DNA of 64,000 bases from Rhodotorula mucilaginosa (taxonomy: Eukaryota > Basidiomycota > Microbotryomycetes > Sporidiobolales > Sporidiobolaceae). Position numbers and translations under genes: made by a program. Under the pieces are notes generated by a model, which did no database searches, had not been told where the DNA came from, and saw only the letters and a list, made by a program, of their open reading frames with translations. Numbering within the stretch: position 1 is the first letter of the stretch; each line of letters opens with the position of its first letter. The DNA lies in NCBI GenBank assembly GCA_034406715.1, contig CP137870.1:496001-560000 (forward strand). The letters are read 5' to 3'. Positions 36,589-47,605 of the stretch are shown here, piece by piece.

Positions 36589-38179
36589 GCTTGTACGAGC
36601 TTTCGGCAGCGGCTTGTGGGCGCAGGTAAACAGTTCGCGGGCAACAAAGGTTTTTCGCGTTTGCGCCCTCCTCCTTCCTTCTCCCCCGGTACACGCGTCT
36701 CGTGAATCGGAAATGCTCTGCGGCGCTTCATTTATCTGTGTCGATGGCTGATGAAAGGGCCCTCGTTCGCCTGCGCCAGTCTTGCCCTGTGAACTAGGTT
36801 GGCTTGTTCTCGCCGACGACCTCGACCAGTTGCTTGCGCATTGCCAAACACTTCGGCTGCTGAGCCTAACATTTCCGTTGCTCTTTTCTGCGCACGCTCT
36901 CGCAAACACGCTGCTCTGCCCGAGAGATTCGGACAAGTCGTTACAAGCATGGCTTCGGTAAACGTTCAGGAATTCATTACGTTCCCGTGGTGCTTTCATT
37001 CACAAAATGGCCCATCCTGAGGCTCTGCTTTGCCCTCCCTGCCCATGGCTTTATGCGTCAAATCGGGGTGGACGGATCAGAACTCATGGCGAGGACCGCG
37101 CGCAACGGTGGGCCTCTTCGCCGCCCGGTCTTGAATCCCGCAGCCGTTGCGACGCGCCTGCGTAACCGATCGCACGGTGGCGGTCGAAGGGTGGGATCTT
37201 GCGAAAGTACTGCTCGGTAGCTTTCATTTGTGACCCTATCCCTGTGCAAGCCTTGCTGAAACGGTGAATATCTGAGAATGCTGAACCAGAAAGGTCTGCA
37301 GAACAGGGCAGCTTCTCGCGAGTCCATCTTACCGTCGGCGTTCTCTCGTCGCCGATAAGGTGCTTATCTTTTGTCCAAACACTCATCGGCGGCGTTCACA
37401 GCACACGGCGGCGCAATTTACCATCCTTCCCGGTGCCGGTGTGAGCTTGTCTGCCTTTCTAAGGTTTGCAGCTCGCACCACACCGATGAGCCCCCAGCTC
37501 AGAAGCCGAGGATCTCCACTCACTCGCGCGTCGCGGCCTTGTTCGCCTCGTCCGCACGTCAGGATGCGCCCGAACCGTCAACTTGCAGACGGGAAACTGC
37601 TGCGGGAGAAGCGTATCTCCGCACGCCTCGACACCGCTCCCGGCTGCAAAGACCAGAAGCGCGCGCACGCCGATGGCAGCTGTGCTGAAACGCCCAAGCA
37701 TGACCGGTTCCGCAGCGGGACACGACCAGACTGGCACGACAGACTGAGCCCGGATGGCGCGATTATTTTTTGAGAAGGTCGACAACATCCTCACCCTCAA
37801 CGAGGAACCGGCCACAGCACGCTGCAACTTCTAGCATATCAGGCACTCAGCGCGCACCAGCATTAATGCCCTAGAGAAGAAGTCCGGACAACGAGAGGAT
37901 GGAGGAGAGCGAAGGGCGTGAGCGAGATCAGCAAGCGAAGTGGCGCCATCGCGCCCGGGTTGCGAAAGACTTCGCCATCCTCCCGAGAGGCTTGCCTGAT
38001 CCCGAACTCCCGTTCTACCTACTCTCCTCTTTGGTTCTCGAGTCCACTACTGAACACTCGCATCTCCTCTCCTCTCCGAGAGAGACCCTCTTGGTGCGCC
38101 TCGAAGCTCAAAAGTGAAGCGTTCGCGGCCCCCTGTCAGATCGACACGCGGCCCAATTTCCCCCCGCACCTGCCCGTCC
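36589..38179. other. Long non-coding interval of about 1.6 kb
   Basis: No frame here shows the high third-position GC or family similarity of its neighbours. The part nearest METTL4 should be its promoter, and about the last 300 bases are the leader of the next gene. The middle (about 37000-37800) has lower GC and scattered poly-purine tracts. I found no tRNA-like cloverleaf, inverted terminal repeat or transposase fragment. A non-coding RNA or replication origin is possible but not shown. Confidence 0.45.
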
Positions 38180-39966
38180 ATGTCGAGTTCCTCTTCGTCG
38201 CTGTACGACGCCACGCTGGCGGGCTTGGACTTTCGTACGCTGCTGCCCGGCCTGTGGGGGTTGGGCACCGACGAGGGCGAGGTTTCCGACACCAAGACGG
38301 TGAAAGGGTCCGGAACCGCGTCGGCTTCGAGAAAAGTGGGGGCGAGGTCAGCTGCTCTCGGCGCCGACGAATTCGCTCTCGAACCTCGACCTCGAGCGGA
38401 CGCAGACCTGCGTGCCACGGTCGACGTCGCTCCAGGCCAGGGTATGGCAAGGGGAAAGAAGCGCGGCAATGCTTTGAAAACTTCAAAGGTGAGCCTTTCC
38501 TCCAGTCGCACCCATGGCCACGTTCGACGCCTTCTTCGACACGCTGATGCACGTTGTCGCAAGTAAGATTGTTCTGACTCTCTTGCCTGGAACAGACCAA
38601 GGGGACCGCACAAAAGGGGAAGCAGGTGAACGCGGCGCACGGGCGCCTGCTACATCCAGGCATCGAAGCCGCTGTCGATTCGCCAAATCCTCCACTTTCG
38701 ATGGACCAGCCGGCGGAGGCCCGTGCAGCCGAGCAGACCGCATATCCTTCAGTCTTCTTCAATGATGATCTGAGCGCAGTTCCGCTCTACCCGCCGCCGC
38801 TCCGCCGCACCTTGACGCGCGACCTGCCTCGGGTTGAACTCGAGCATCCCTCCCGCGGTCCAGCTTACGCCGCCGGAATGTCGACCGCGTCCATCTCGTC
38901 CTCCGACGAGGTCAGGATCGAACATGCAGACACGTCGGCGATGTACACGGCCGCCTCCGACGATGACCGGATCGAGTCCGAGAGGTGGGACCTGTACCGC
39001 TCCGATCCGCAGCAACGTCGCTTCGACTGGGCCGACGAAGAGGAAGGACCGGCCGACTACCAGCGCAACGGAGACGACGACTTCTCTTCGTCGTCCTCAG
39101 GAGGTTACTCGGCCGACGAGTCGCCATACTCCGACGATGAGAACGACGAGGACGGGCGCAGCAGTGTCGAGGACGAGGTCGACGACGGAACAGACGAGCC
39201 GCGCCCGTTCCCCGATCCGCGCGTGAAGAATCAGCAGAAATACATCCGTCCGCCCGAGCACGACCTCGAGTACCCACCGCCGCCTCGTGGTCCTCATCCG
39301 GCAGACGCAGCGCCGGCGGCGACGCGTCCCGCGAAACCAAACCTGCTCTCTGATCCGATCCATTCCCCGCCGACCCACGCCGCTGTGACCGCCTACTCTT
39401 ACGTCCCCTCTCTCCCAGCCTCGGCTCTCTCCCACCTTTCCCCGTACGCCTCGCCCCTGGCCTCGCCGACCCTCGCAACGGCCACGCACGAGGTCCGCAT
39501 CGAGCCCGTCCCCTCCGCGCTGCCTTCTCCCACTTCGGAAGAAGCGCTTCAGTACGACGCCGCGGCCTACTATTCGGCTCAAGAGGAGTACTATCGCTCG
39601 GCGGCGGAAGATGCTCGCGGTCGGAATCCGCATCCCCGTCTCCTGTGGCGTTCCGTTCTCGATCGCGACGCTCTGGAAGTCCTTGACGCACATCACGAAC
39701 GCATTCGCGGCGGCCCACTACCTCGCCTATCCCTCCCTGAAACCGACTCGGGAGACTCGATCGAAGTCGGCCAGTTCGATCCGGAAACCACCAAGCCTAT
39801 CTGCTTGGGCGCCAGCGGTCTCGACCGCGAGCGCGAGCATGCCGGCGTGGGCGACGTCGAGATGAAGGATCGCGTCCGTCGTGCTAGGCGCCGCGATCCG
39901 AATCGGCGTACGTGGAGCCAAGCCGGTCGACAATGGAGTCGTCAAATGGAGCAGTGCGGCTTGTGA
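38180..39966 (+). CDS. Disordered orphan protein with an apparent frame-switched membrane segment
   Basis: The model is two exons (38180-38488, 38596-39966). I do not recognise the family. The N-terminus SSLYDATLAGLDFRTLLPGLWGL is ordered. Most of the rest is acidic and Ser/Pro rich (ADEEEGPADYQRNGDDDF, YSDDENDEDGRSSVEDEVDD). Tyr/Pro islands are YPSVFFNDDLSAVPLYPPP and YAAGMSTASISSSDE. Around 39605-39740 the main frame loses its coding signature and the frame one base on gains it, reading MLAVGIRIPVSCGVPFSIAT and LTHITNAFAAAHYLAYPS, a plausible hydrophobic or membrane-anchor segment. After about 39745 the first frame again looks coding (ETDSGDSIEVGQFDPETTK) to the stop. No intron with good sites explains both switches. 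Function unknown. Confidence 0.6.
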
Positions 39967-40346
39967 AGCTTTTTTACCCTGGCATCCATCCTCTCCTACC
40001 CGACACACCTACATCCGCAAAAGCGTCACCGCACGACCACCCGTTCCCAAAAGTACATAGCGGGCTTCGCCTCTCTCTTCGTGTCGCCGCGCTATCGTCC
40101 GTGTTTCCGCGGGTCATACCGCCTTCTCTTTTCCTCATCTGTCCACTGTCGTCTTCATTCCTCGCCTTGCTCGCCTTTGTACGGCTGCAGCTGTTCCCTA
40201 TACAGTACCACTCTCATCGCATGTTATCTCCCTGTCCCAAAAAGCCTTTGCTCTGCAATTCCAGACAGCACATTATCGGAACACGCGGTTCTCTCACGAG
40301 AGCGGAACGATAAGTTTGCGAGATGGTCTATAGTCTGTACACACGT
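39967..40346. other. Convergent 3' region
   Basis: These 380 bases lie between the stop of the disordered orphan and the stop of the MFS gene on the other strand. T/C-rich stretches fit two 3' UTRs. No coding sequence is seen. Confidence 0.5.
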
Positions 40347-42728
40347 CTATTCTGCCGCCGTCTCCTCGACGGCCATGGCTCGGCCTCCTTCGTGAAGAGC
40401 GAGCGTCGCCACTGCGCCAGCAATAGCCAACACGATCATGACCAGGAAGACGAGTTGTCCGCCGAGCAAATGGCGAGATACCGAGAATGCGAACAGGGAA
40501 GACGCGCCGAACGGTCCGATCGATCGCATCAGGGAACTGCGGGAGGTCAAAGTCAATAGAGCGCGGTGGAGCAGGCGTGGCCACCGTAAGAAACTCACGA
40601 GCACATCTGTGCGACTCCGTTGAGCGAACCGAGCAGTCGCTTGGACGGGGAGGAGTCGGTGATGGTGATCATGTTGCAAGCATACGCCATGTTGGCGCTG
40701 GAAGCGGGTCACGTCAGTCACGATACTAAGAATGGCGGCAGTCAGAACCGTGGCGAGCTCACATGGCCTTGAGCACGAGGAAGCAGGTGAGCACCACCCA
40801 GACGGCTCGTCGTCCCTTGACACGAGCGCACCAGCTCATGACCGGGAAAAGGATGTACACCACCGGCCAGAGACTCATCAACCGGCGATAGAGTCGCACG
40901 GTGCCAACGCGCTGCTGCAACGGCGGGAAGAGCAGGATTTGGAACGTGACGGACGCGAGGCCGGAGATGGAGAGGGCGATACCGATGTCGGCCTCCTTGA
41001 AGCCTGCAGCCACCATCGACGGGCGTCAGCGCATGGGAAAAGACCGGGGAGGTAGGCACGAAGCTGACCGAGCCCGCCGATCTTGACTGGCGAATAACAG
41101 AAGAGAACGATCAAAGCCTGCCAAAAGGGCAGAGTCAGTGCCACACACGGTTGATTATAGTGCTGAGAAGACAAGGCGCTGCTCACATCCAGCGCGACGG
41201 TGATCAAAGCCAGCATGGCCTGTCCCCCGAAGCGGAAGCAAGATTAGCATCGGAAGAAAGGCGGCAAAACTGGCCGGGAAGCGCTCACATAGACGCCCAA
41301 TGCTGCATTGACACGGGGAGTGAACATTGAGCGGAAAGTGGGAGGGGCGCGACCCGATCGTTGCGCCAACTTTGACGGCGACCCTTCGCTTCGTCCGGCG
41401 ACAGATGCACTGCGAGGTGTGCTATACCCGCTATCGGGACCTTCCGAGTCCTCCTCCAGCCGACGAAGCTGTTCCCTCGGCGCCGGTAGAGTCGTCGAGG
41501 TGGCCGCCACAAAGCGCTGGTGCTTCTTCGAGACGTCTTGGCGATGGACGCCTCGCACCTCGTCGGCGATTTCTTCGGGGTCATTCCGTCCAGATTCGAG
41601 GAGCACCGTCGGCTTCAGAGTCTCTTCGAGGAAAAAGATGCCGAGGAGGGCGCCGAAGAAGGGGAAGAGCGCTCCGATCAGGCACGGCAAGGCGTATGGG
41701 TTCGCGTTGAGGAAGGCTGAACGGCCAAAGAGGGAGGGGAACTGCTCGGCGGGATGCGAAAGGTAACCGCCGAGAAGGGGTCTGTCAGGGAGGAGCAATC
41801 AGTCGAAGGCTTATTCCAGGCGTCGAAGAGCGAGGGCCTTACCCGATCACCGAGCCGAGGGACCAGGCCAACGGAAGGAAGGAGAACGCGCGCGCTTGAT
41901 TACTCTCGTCGGTAATCTCGCCTAGCATCGACTTGATGACTCTGCAAGGGTACCCGTGTCAGTCATTCTGCAGCCTGGTCAAACGTACTGCCTGCTTACG
42001 CCACATTCCCGTTGAGGGCGCCACCAAAGCACCGGGACACGACGAGCATCCAGAAGGACTTGCTTATGCCGAAGGAGACGATCGACACAGTCACACCGGT
42101 CAAGCCGATGATGAGAACCGGTTTCCGACCTGCAGAATCGGGAGAATCAGCGTCGGCAACTTGAGTTTAGCGATGAGAAGGAGGATCTACCTATCCGGTC
42201 GCTAAGTCGGCCCCAGGCGAGCACTGTCGAGAACGTCGTAAATGCGAACAGCGATTCCTGTCGTAAATAGGAGCGCAAGCGTCAGCTCTGCTGCCGAAAG
42301 CTGCGAAGATTACAAGAACGAGTGGGCGTACGATGATTCCGGCGTAGTATCCTATCCGGGAAGGGTCGTCGGTGACTTTGAGGTCCTCGATGAACTGGCT
42401 AATAAAAGGGAAGATGAGGGAAAAGGCGACCTGTCCGTCAAGAGGAGGGTTAAGTCGACATTCGAACGAGAGCCAAGAGGATCAGGCTGTACCGGCTCGG
42501 CGAATCGCATCAAACACAGGACGAGCACTTGCTCTGTAGTCATAGAAGGGCATTAGGATCCACCTTTCCGAACGCAAATAGCCGACCTCTGCACTCACTC
42601 AGGGGCAACGGTGTCCTGTCCTTCACCTCATCGCCTGCGTCATTTGGGGTCCTCGGCGCCTCTGGAAGCAGCGGCCGTCGTTCCTGCTCCGACGTGCTGC
42701 CCGATGCGGTTCCTCGCGCGGCGCTCAT
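40347..42728 (-). CDS. Major facilitator superfamily transporter (ZIFL1/YCR023C-like)
   Basis: A gene of many short exons. It starts MSAARGTASGSTSEQERRPL with a cytosolic tail containing LLPEAPRTPND. TEQVLVLCLMRFAEPVQ is TM1; SLIFPFISQFIEDL and IGYYAGIIESLFAFTTFST follow. WGRLSDRIGRKPVLIIGL is the MFS signature A loop, then FWMLVVSRCFGGALNGNVAV, RAFSFLPLAWSLGSVIGPLLGGYL, and PYALPCLIGALFPFFGALLGIFFLEETL closes the first six helices. A cytosolic loop of about 100 residues rich in Ser and Glu separates the halves. The second half has ADIGIALSISGLASVTFQILLF, VWVVLTCFLVLKAM, ANMAYACNMITITDSSPS and QLVFLVMIVLAIAGAVATLAL. This layout fits the fungal YCR023C/plant ZIFL group, probably proton-coupled export in the vacuolar or plasma membrane. 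The substrate cannot be told. Confidence 0.9.
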
Positions 42729-43202
42729 CGCAGCTCCCGACCGATAAGTGCAGCTATGCCAGCGTGCGATGCTGTTGTCGAGTTGTCGGAAGGTCGCAAA
42801 GCGCCGGTAAGCGGTGTCGTCCCTTGGCGTAGTGCGCTTAGGTTGCCGTGTATGTATCGCTCTAGGAAGGGCCTTCACACCTCTGAAGCCAGCTAAGCTG
42901 CCGAAGTCGTCGAGTGTAGCTGCCAGGAGCGGAGACAGCGAACGTCGCCCCGCTCCGACTCGGCCGAAACACCGAAAATTCGAGATATACAGGGCGAGTC
43001 GCAAGCAATGCAGACTTGACGAGTGCGGAGTGAATGCGCTTCCGGAACGCCATCCAGTCTTTTTTTTCGTCCGCGGATAGCCCCGAAGGAAACAGCAAGT
43101 TCTCTTTTCGAGCGCCAGTTCTTGACCAGCTTCGCATCCGTGCTGTCACCCACGACCTCAGCTGGCTCGGTAGAGTACAAAGAGTATGCACATTCCCAAC
43201 GC
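42729..43202. other. Intergenic region between the MFS gene and PRE8
   Basis: These 474 bases hold the MFS promoter and the 3' end of PRE8, both genes being on the minus strand. No additional gene, RNA or repeat is seen. Confidence 0.45.
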
Positions 43203-44592
43203 CTACAGCTGCAGGTAACTGTCAAAGAGCAAAGAGAAGAGCAGGAGCAGTCAGCTTCCCATCAATCTTGGGCCGCCTAAAACCGCCAAAACAGCGAAGA
43301 CTCACTCTGCGACCTCTGCCTCTGTCAACTTCCTGAACCCGGGAGTGCCCGCCAATCCCGTTCCGTGACCGGTCGTCGAGACGCCTTCCTCCGCCTGAGT
43401 CGTGATGATGCCGAGCTCGATCGTCTTCTCGTCCATGACTCCCTCGAAGCCTTCTTTCAGGGTCAGGAGCGCCGTGTGGATCGCGTCTTCGAGGGAGAGG
43501 TCGTCGTTATACCTGCCGAGAAGAGTGCGACGTCAGGGTATGCTCCAACGAGTTCGGGACACGCGGTTCTCGACACGAGACGCCGCGTCCATACGGAAGG
43601 CGAGTCTCGAGCAATTAAGGCGCGAAACCGACTCACCGCTTCTCGAGGAACGTCTTTGCGTTGACTTGGTTCTTGCCGATCGCGCTGGCCTTCCATGCCC
43701 AGAAGGAACCGGACGGGTCGACCTGGTAGAGGGTGTGACCCCGCGCGTTGTCGAAGCCGGCGACGAGGAGCGAGACACCGAATGGCCGGACACCACTGCC
43801 CACCAGAGAGCGCAATAGTCAGCATCGGTTTTGCACATGGAAGACGAGATGCTTCCACCGTATGCGGCGAGGCAATCTCTGTCCAAACAAGGCACCGACC
43901 GACTCACCCAGACTGTGTCGCATCTTGCATGACGGTCGCAATCTCTCCGACCATGACCCTCGTGCTCGGGTATTCGCCATAGATCTTCCAGTACGCCTGC
44001 GCCGACTTGCGCGCCTTTGCGACGAGGACGCGGAAGTCGGGGCCCATGCCAGAGTAGACCATGCCGATGTTGGGGCAGATCAGCGCGACCTGTGGGATCG
44101 AAGACGAGGTTAGTGTCACTTGACATCAAGACTTTGTCCCTTTCAAGCACAGCAACGAGGGTGTACGCACCTTTTCCAGCATCGAGTCGTCGACGAGCGG
44201 TGACGGTGCCTTCTTCGAAGTCGCAACGACGATTCCGTTCGTGGCTGCGAAGATGCAAGGGGTCAATACTTGAAGCGAGTGCAGTTGATGTGCCTCAAGT
44301 AACGGCTGCTTGGGCGCGAGATGACATGGCGAGCCCCGCTGACGCGTGCACGGCGGACGACTGCACCCGCTCACTCACCTTTGATTCCGAGACTGGTCGT
44401 GCCCTGACCTACTGCTGCGAGTGCATGCTCGATCTGTACGAGCTTTCCCGAAGGCGAGAAGGTGGTGAGGGAGAAGCTGTTGACGGTAGCAGGGGAGGGG
44501 TACGTCAGCCTCGCCGCTTTCCGCCGGTGTTTGAACCCGCTGCGAGCTAGGTAGACTCACGAGTAGCGTCCGCCTGCTTCTGGTGCGGCCAT
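43203..44592 (-). CDS. PRE8: 20S proteasome subunit alpha type-2
   Basis: The gene starts [11 protein letters not shown], spliced to [20 protein letters not shown], the alpha-subunit N-terminal signature that gates the core. [62 protein letters not shown] and [23 protein letters not shown] follow, with the Gly-Val-Arg-Pro-Phe block and [20 protein letters not shown] typical of alpha subunits. The end [20 protein letters not shown] then [15 protein letters not shown] matches alpha2, whose C-terminus is usually a DYL motif; the last join (GA|TTACCTGCAG) gives just this. There are about seven exons. Alpha subunits are structural and lack the N-terminal Thr of active beta subunits. Confidence 0.95.
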
Positions 44593-45042
44593 CGTTCAGT
44601 TACTGGCGAGGGAGCGTGAGAGCGAGTTGAAGGTGCGTTCGAGATGTCGGACGAGTGGAGAAGCAGAGGGGAGACTCGGGCGGGGGCTAGCTGGTCACGA
44701 GCGAGAGTCGAGTGTACGTGGGTGAAAAGCGCACTGCTGCCTAGCTATGTCTCGCAGACTGCTATGCTTACAGCGTCGACAGGGAAACGTCCGCTCAGTT
44801 GGCGTCGTCACCTTTCCGACCGGTTCTTTTCCACTCTGCTAGGAAAGTCGGCTGGCAATCAGGGATGCGAACTACACATAGGGCGTGTTCACCCGGATGC
44901 CCCTCAGAATCTCGAGGTGGACAAGACTTCGGTCGGAAAAAGGTCGAGACTCGAACTGCACCGCTGCACAAGACAATCCAGAATCATGCATGCACGGCCA
45001 AAAGCCACGTACGGATCACAGAACACGTCTCACAACTGAACC
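44593..45042. promoter_or_regulatory. Promoter region of PRE8 and 3' end of the GOST gene
   Basis: These 450 bases lie upstream of PRE8 (minus strand) and downstream of the GOST stop codon. I looked for the proteasome-associated control element GGTGGCAAA on both strands and did not see it. Confidence 0.45.
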
Positions 45043-47280
45043 CTAGTCGTCCTTCTGGCTCCGGTACTCGGGAGGCGCATCCCGCCCGTTCCGGAGTCGA
45101 CCTGTTTCCGAGACTGCGTCTTGTTCCGAATCATCATCGTCCTCTGCGCCCTCATCATCTCGCCGCTTTGCTTCGTCGTACTGCTTGGTGACATCGTAGA
45201 CGCTGTCGTCTCCTCGCTCGTGCCTTCCCGAGTGCCGACGACGATGATGAGACGAGCCGTCGTCCGAGTCGTCCTCGTCGCCGTCGCTCCCAACGTCAAA
45301 GACGACTTCGTCGTGACGACCGTCGCGCGACCGCCGCGTGAGCGGATACGTCTCGCCCTTGAGTTCGCCGGCTTCGTCCCGCTCCGCCTCGTCATCCGGC
45401 AACTCGAACAACGCCGCCGCTTCGTCGTCGTCATCGTTCGGCAACTCGTCGCTCAGCGCCAAATGTCGGTTCGTGCCCGTCGGACGCCACAGGAACGCGA
45501 CAGAGAAGAAGACGAGCATGTACAGGATCGAGAGCCACCCGTCGAGGAGGAGCCAGCGCCACTTCCAGCTCTTGGCAGGGAAGGACGGGTCGAGTCGAGA
45601 CGAGAAGGCGATCGAGGAGGCGAGGAAGAAGACCATGACGAGCGAACAGGCCGCCACGAGGATGTAGAAGAGACGCTGGAACACTGCGGCGGCGCAGGCG
45701 AATCCATGTAAGCAACGGTTCCCAAAAATTCTGCAAGGTCAGTGGGACGCACTGGTTCTCTTGTACTTTTGTCTCCGCGCGCCGAGGTCAGTGATGGTCG
45801 AATGCAACGAGTACATGATCCAGGTCATGAAGGCCGTGAGAGAGCAAGAGAGTGGCAGGACGAAGAAGAGGACGAAGAAGGCGGAAGATTCGATCGGGAT
45901 CGTGACGGATCCGAGCGAGTACCTGTGGAGGCAGAGCGTCAGCAAGCGCATCACATAGGTGAGACACAGACCAGTCTGGGACTCGCAGGAAGCCAAAGAC
46001 AAAGTGGAACATTGCCAACAGCCTTACGCGTCCCGTGACGCTTCCCAGCGTCGGCCTGACCACGCTCAGACCCATACTGGCGAGGCAGAGCAGGTACAGA
46101 CTGACGCTGTTCCTCAATGCCGTCAAGGCCGAGACAACAAAGAGGTACACCCCTGCGACGCCCGGGTGAGATCCGTTGTTGAGGAGTCGGTAGTATTGCC
46201 AGACGAAGAGCTGCTCGACGACGAGGAAGGCGACCGTCGCGGTGATGTAGCGCTGGAGAGGCAGGAGCTCGCGGCGGTAGGTGTACGAGAGTGCGCCCCA
46301 GAAGGCAGCAAAGGCGAGGTAGGCGAGGAAGATCCCGCGGTAAAACTGTCCTCGAAGAATGGAGAGGTCAGCCGATCCGGATCGGGCGCGACGCACGGAA
46401 GAGAGAGAAATACGAACCGCGATCTTGGGATAATCACTCGCTGGTAGTTGGCCTATGAAGACGTTCTCAAAGTCGACGACGCCCACGAACGTCGTATTCC
46501 GCTGCGCGCCCTCTGACAAGACGGGAACCGTCCCGACGCAGTAGTAGCCTGTTGCGCCCACGTCGTACCGGAAGGGTCCAGCGCTGTATCCTTGCAGGTC
46601 ATCGTTGCTGGAGCTGGCGGACGGGACGGGGTCGAACTGGACGGAGGCGGTGTAGATGGAGCTTTGCTCCGGCGCGAGCGAGGACTTGATGAATTGCCCG
46701 AGTTCTGCTGCCTCGCAGAGACCTGCCTCTTGCGCAGCGGCAGTGCAGATGTACACGCGCTGAAGAGTCGAGAAAGCCGAGCAAAAGTATGGGTCAGCAT
46801 CCGGGAAAAGGAGAAGATAGCTGCTGCGGGCGAGCGACGAGAGAACGCACGTCTTCGGACCAGTCGTTCTCGGTTGCCTGGCCGTCTGGATTGACGCCGA
46901 GGTACTTCGAGTCCTTCCACTCGAAAATGACAAGCGCGAGCTGCCCTCTTGAGGCCGGAGAGAAGATGACTGGCGGGCGCGACGTTGGAGAGGTCAGCGA
47001 TTGGATGAGTTCCGGACAGCGCCGAGGGCGCGATCCACTTACCTTCTATGAATGGTGTCTCTGCGCCTTCGCCCCACATCCCACTGCAAACTTGTCGAAC
47101 CTGCGCGGCGCAAGGACGAGGCAGTTCAGCAGAGACGCCAGACGAAGGTGGGGGAGCGAACAGGCTACACACCTCATCTTGATCCGAGACGAGCACTTGA
47201 TAAGCTTTTGCGCTCTGTACAAACGACCCGAGCGCCGCCAATACCGGCAGCATGAGCCGGGAAGCCCGCGCCAGCAACAT
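45043..47280 (-). CDS. GOST-family seven-transmembrane protein (PTM1-like)
   Basis: The gene starts MLLARASRLMLPVLAALGSF, a signal peptide ending near SAKA|YQ. A luminal beta-rich domain follows with RQVCSGMWGEGAETPFIE, GQLALVIFEWKDSKYLGV, RVYICTAAAQEAGLCEA and GYYCVGTVPVL. The seven-helix part begins FYRGIFLAYLAFAAFWGALS and continues ITATVAFLVVEQLFVWQYYR, GVYLFVVSALTALRNSVSLY, LASMGLSVVRPTLG, FFVLFFVLPLSCSLTAFMTW, QRLFYILVAACSLVMVFFLA and LLLDGWLSILYMLVFFSVAF, ending at WRPTGTNRHLALSDE. These are marks of the GOST (Golgi-localised seven-TM) family, of which yeast Ptm1 is a member, proposed to act in Golgi/endosome trafficking. A cytosolic tail of about 130 residues is very rich in Asp, Glu and His and is longer than in most relatives. 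Confidence 0.9.
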
Positions 47281-47605
47281 GTTCGGCGCGGAGCACGAGT
47301 TCGGTTCTACGTCGAGGTGCTCTGGCTCGAGGAGCTGGGCGCCTTGCGGTAGCAGTCCTTGGGTTGTGTAGCAGCAGCTGCCTGCTTTCTGTGCTTTAGC
47401 TGGTCGCGGAGTGAAATGAGTCGAACCGACTTCACAACGTGAAACGGTCCGGAATTGCGAGCGGATCGGAAAATGCCAAAAGGTCGCAGGCCATTCTTGG
47501 TCGAATGTAGGGGATGCATGGCAAAATGAAGACAACAACACTCTTCTAGTGAAAGCGAACCCGAGGGTGGACCGAGAGAAGTGGAATTTTCACGTCTTGG
47601 AGGCC
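47281..47605. other. Intergenic region between the GOST and LRR genes
   Basis: These 325 bases hold the GOST promoter and the 3' end of the LRR gene, both on the minus strand. No other gene is seen. Confidence 0.45.

Noticed and set aside
37021-37220. A possible tRNA-like segment with cggtcttgaatcccgc
   Set aside because: The T-arm stem does not pair and no acceptor or D arm fits around it on either strand.
44500-44560. A tRNA-like T-loop (gtttgaacccgct) near PRE8
   Set aside because: The flanking bases do not form the required stem and the region is an intron of PRE8.
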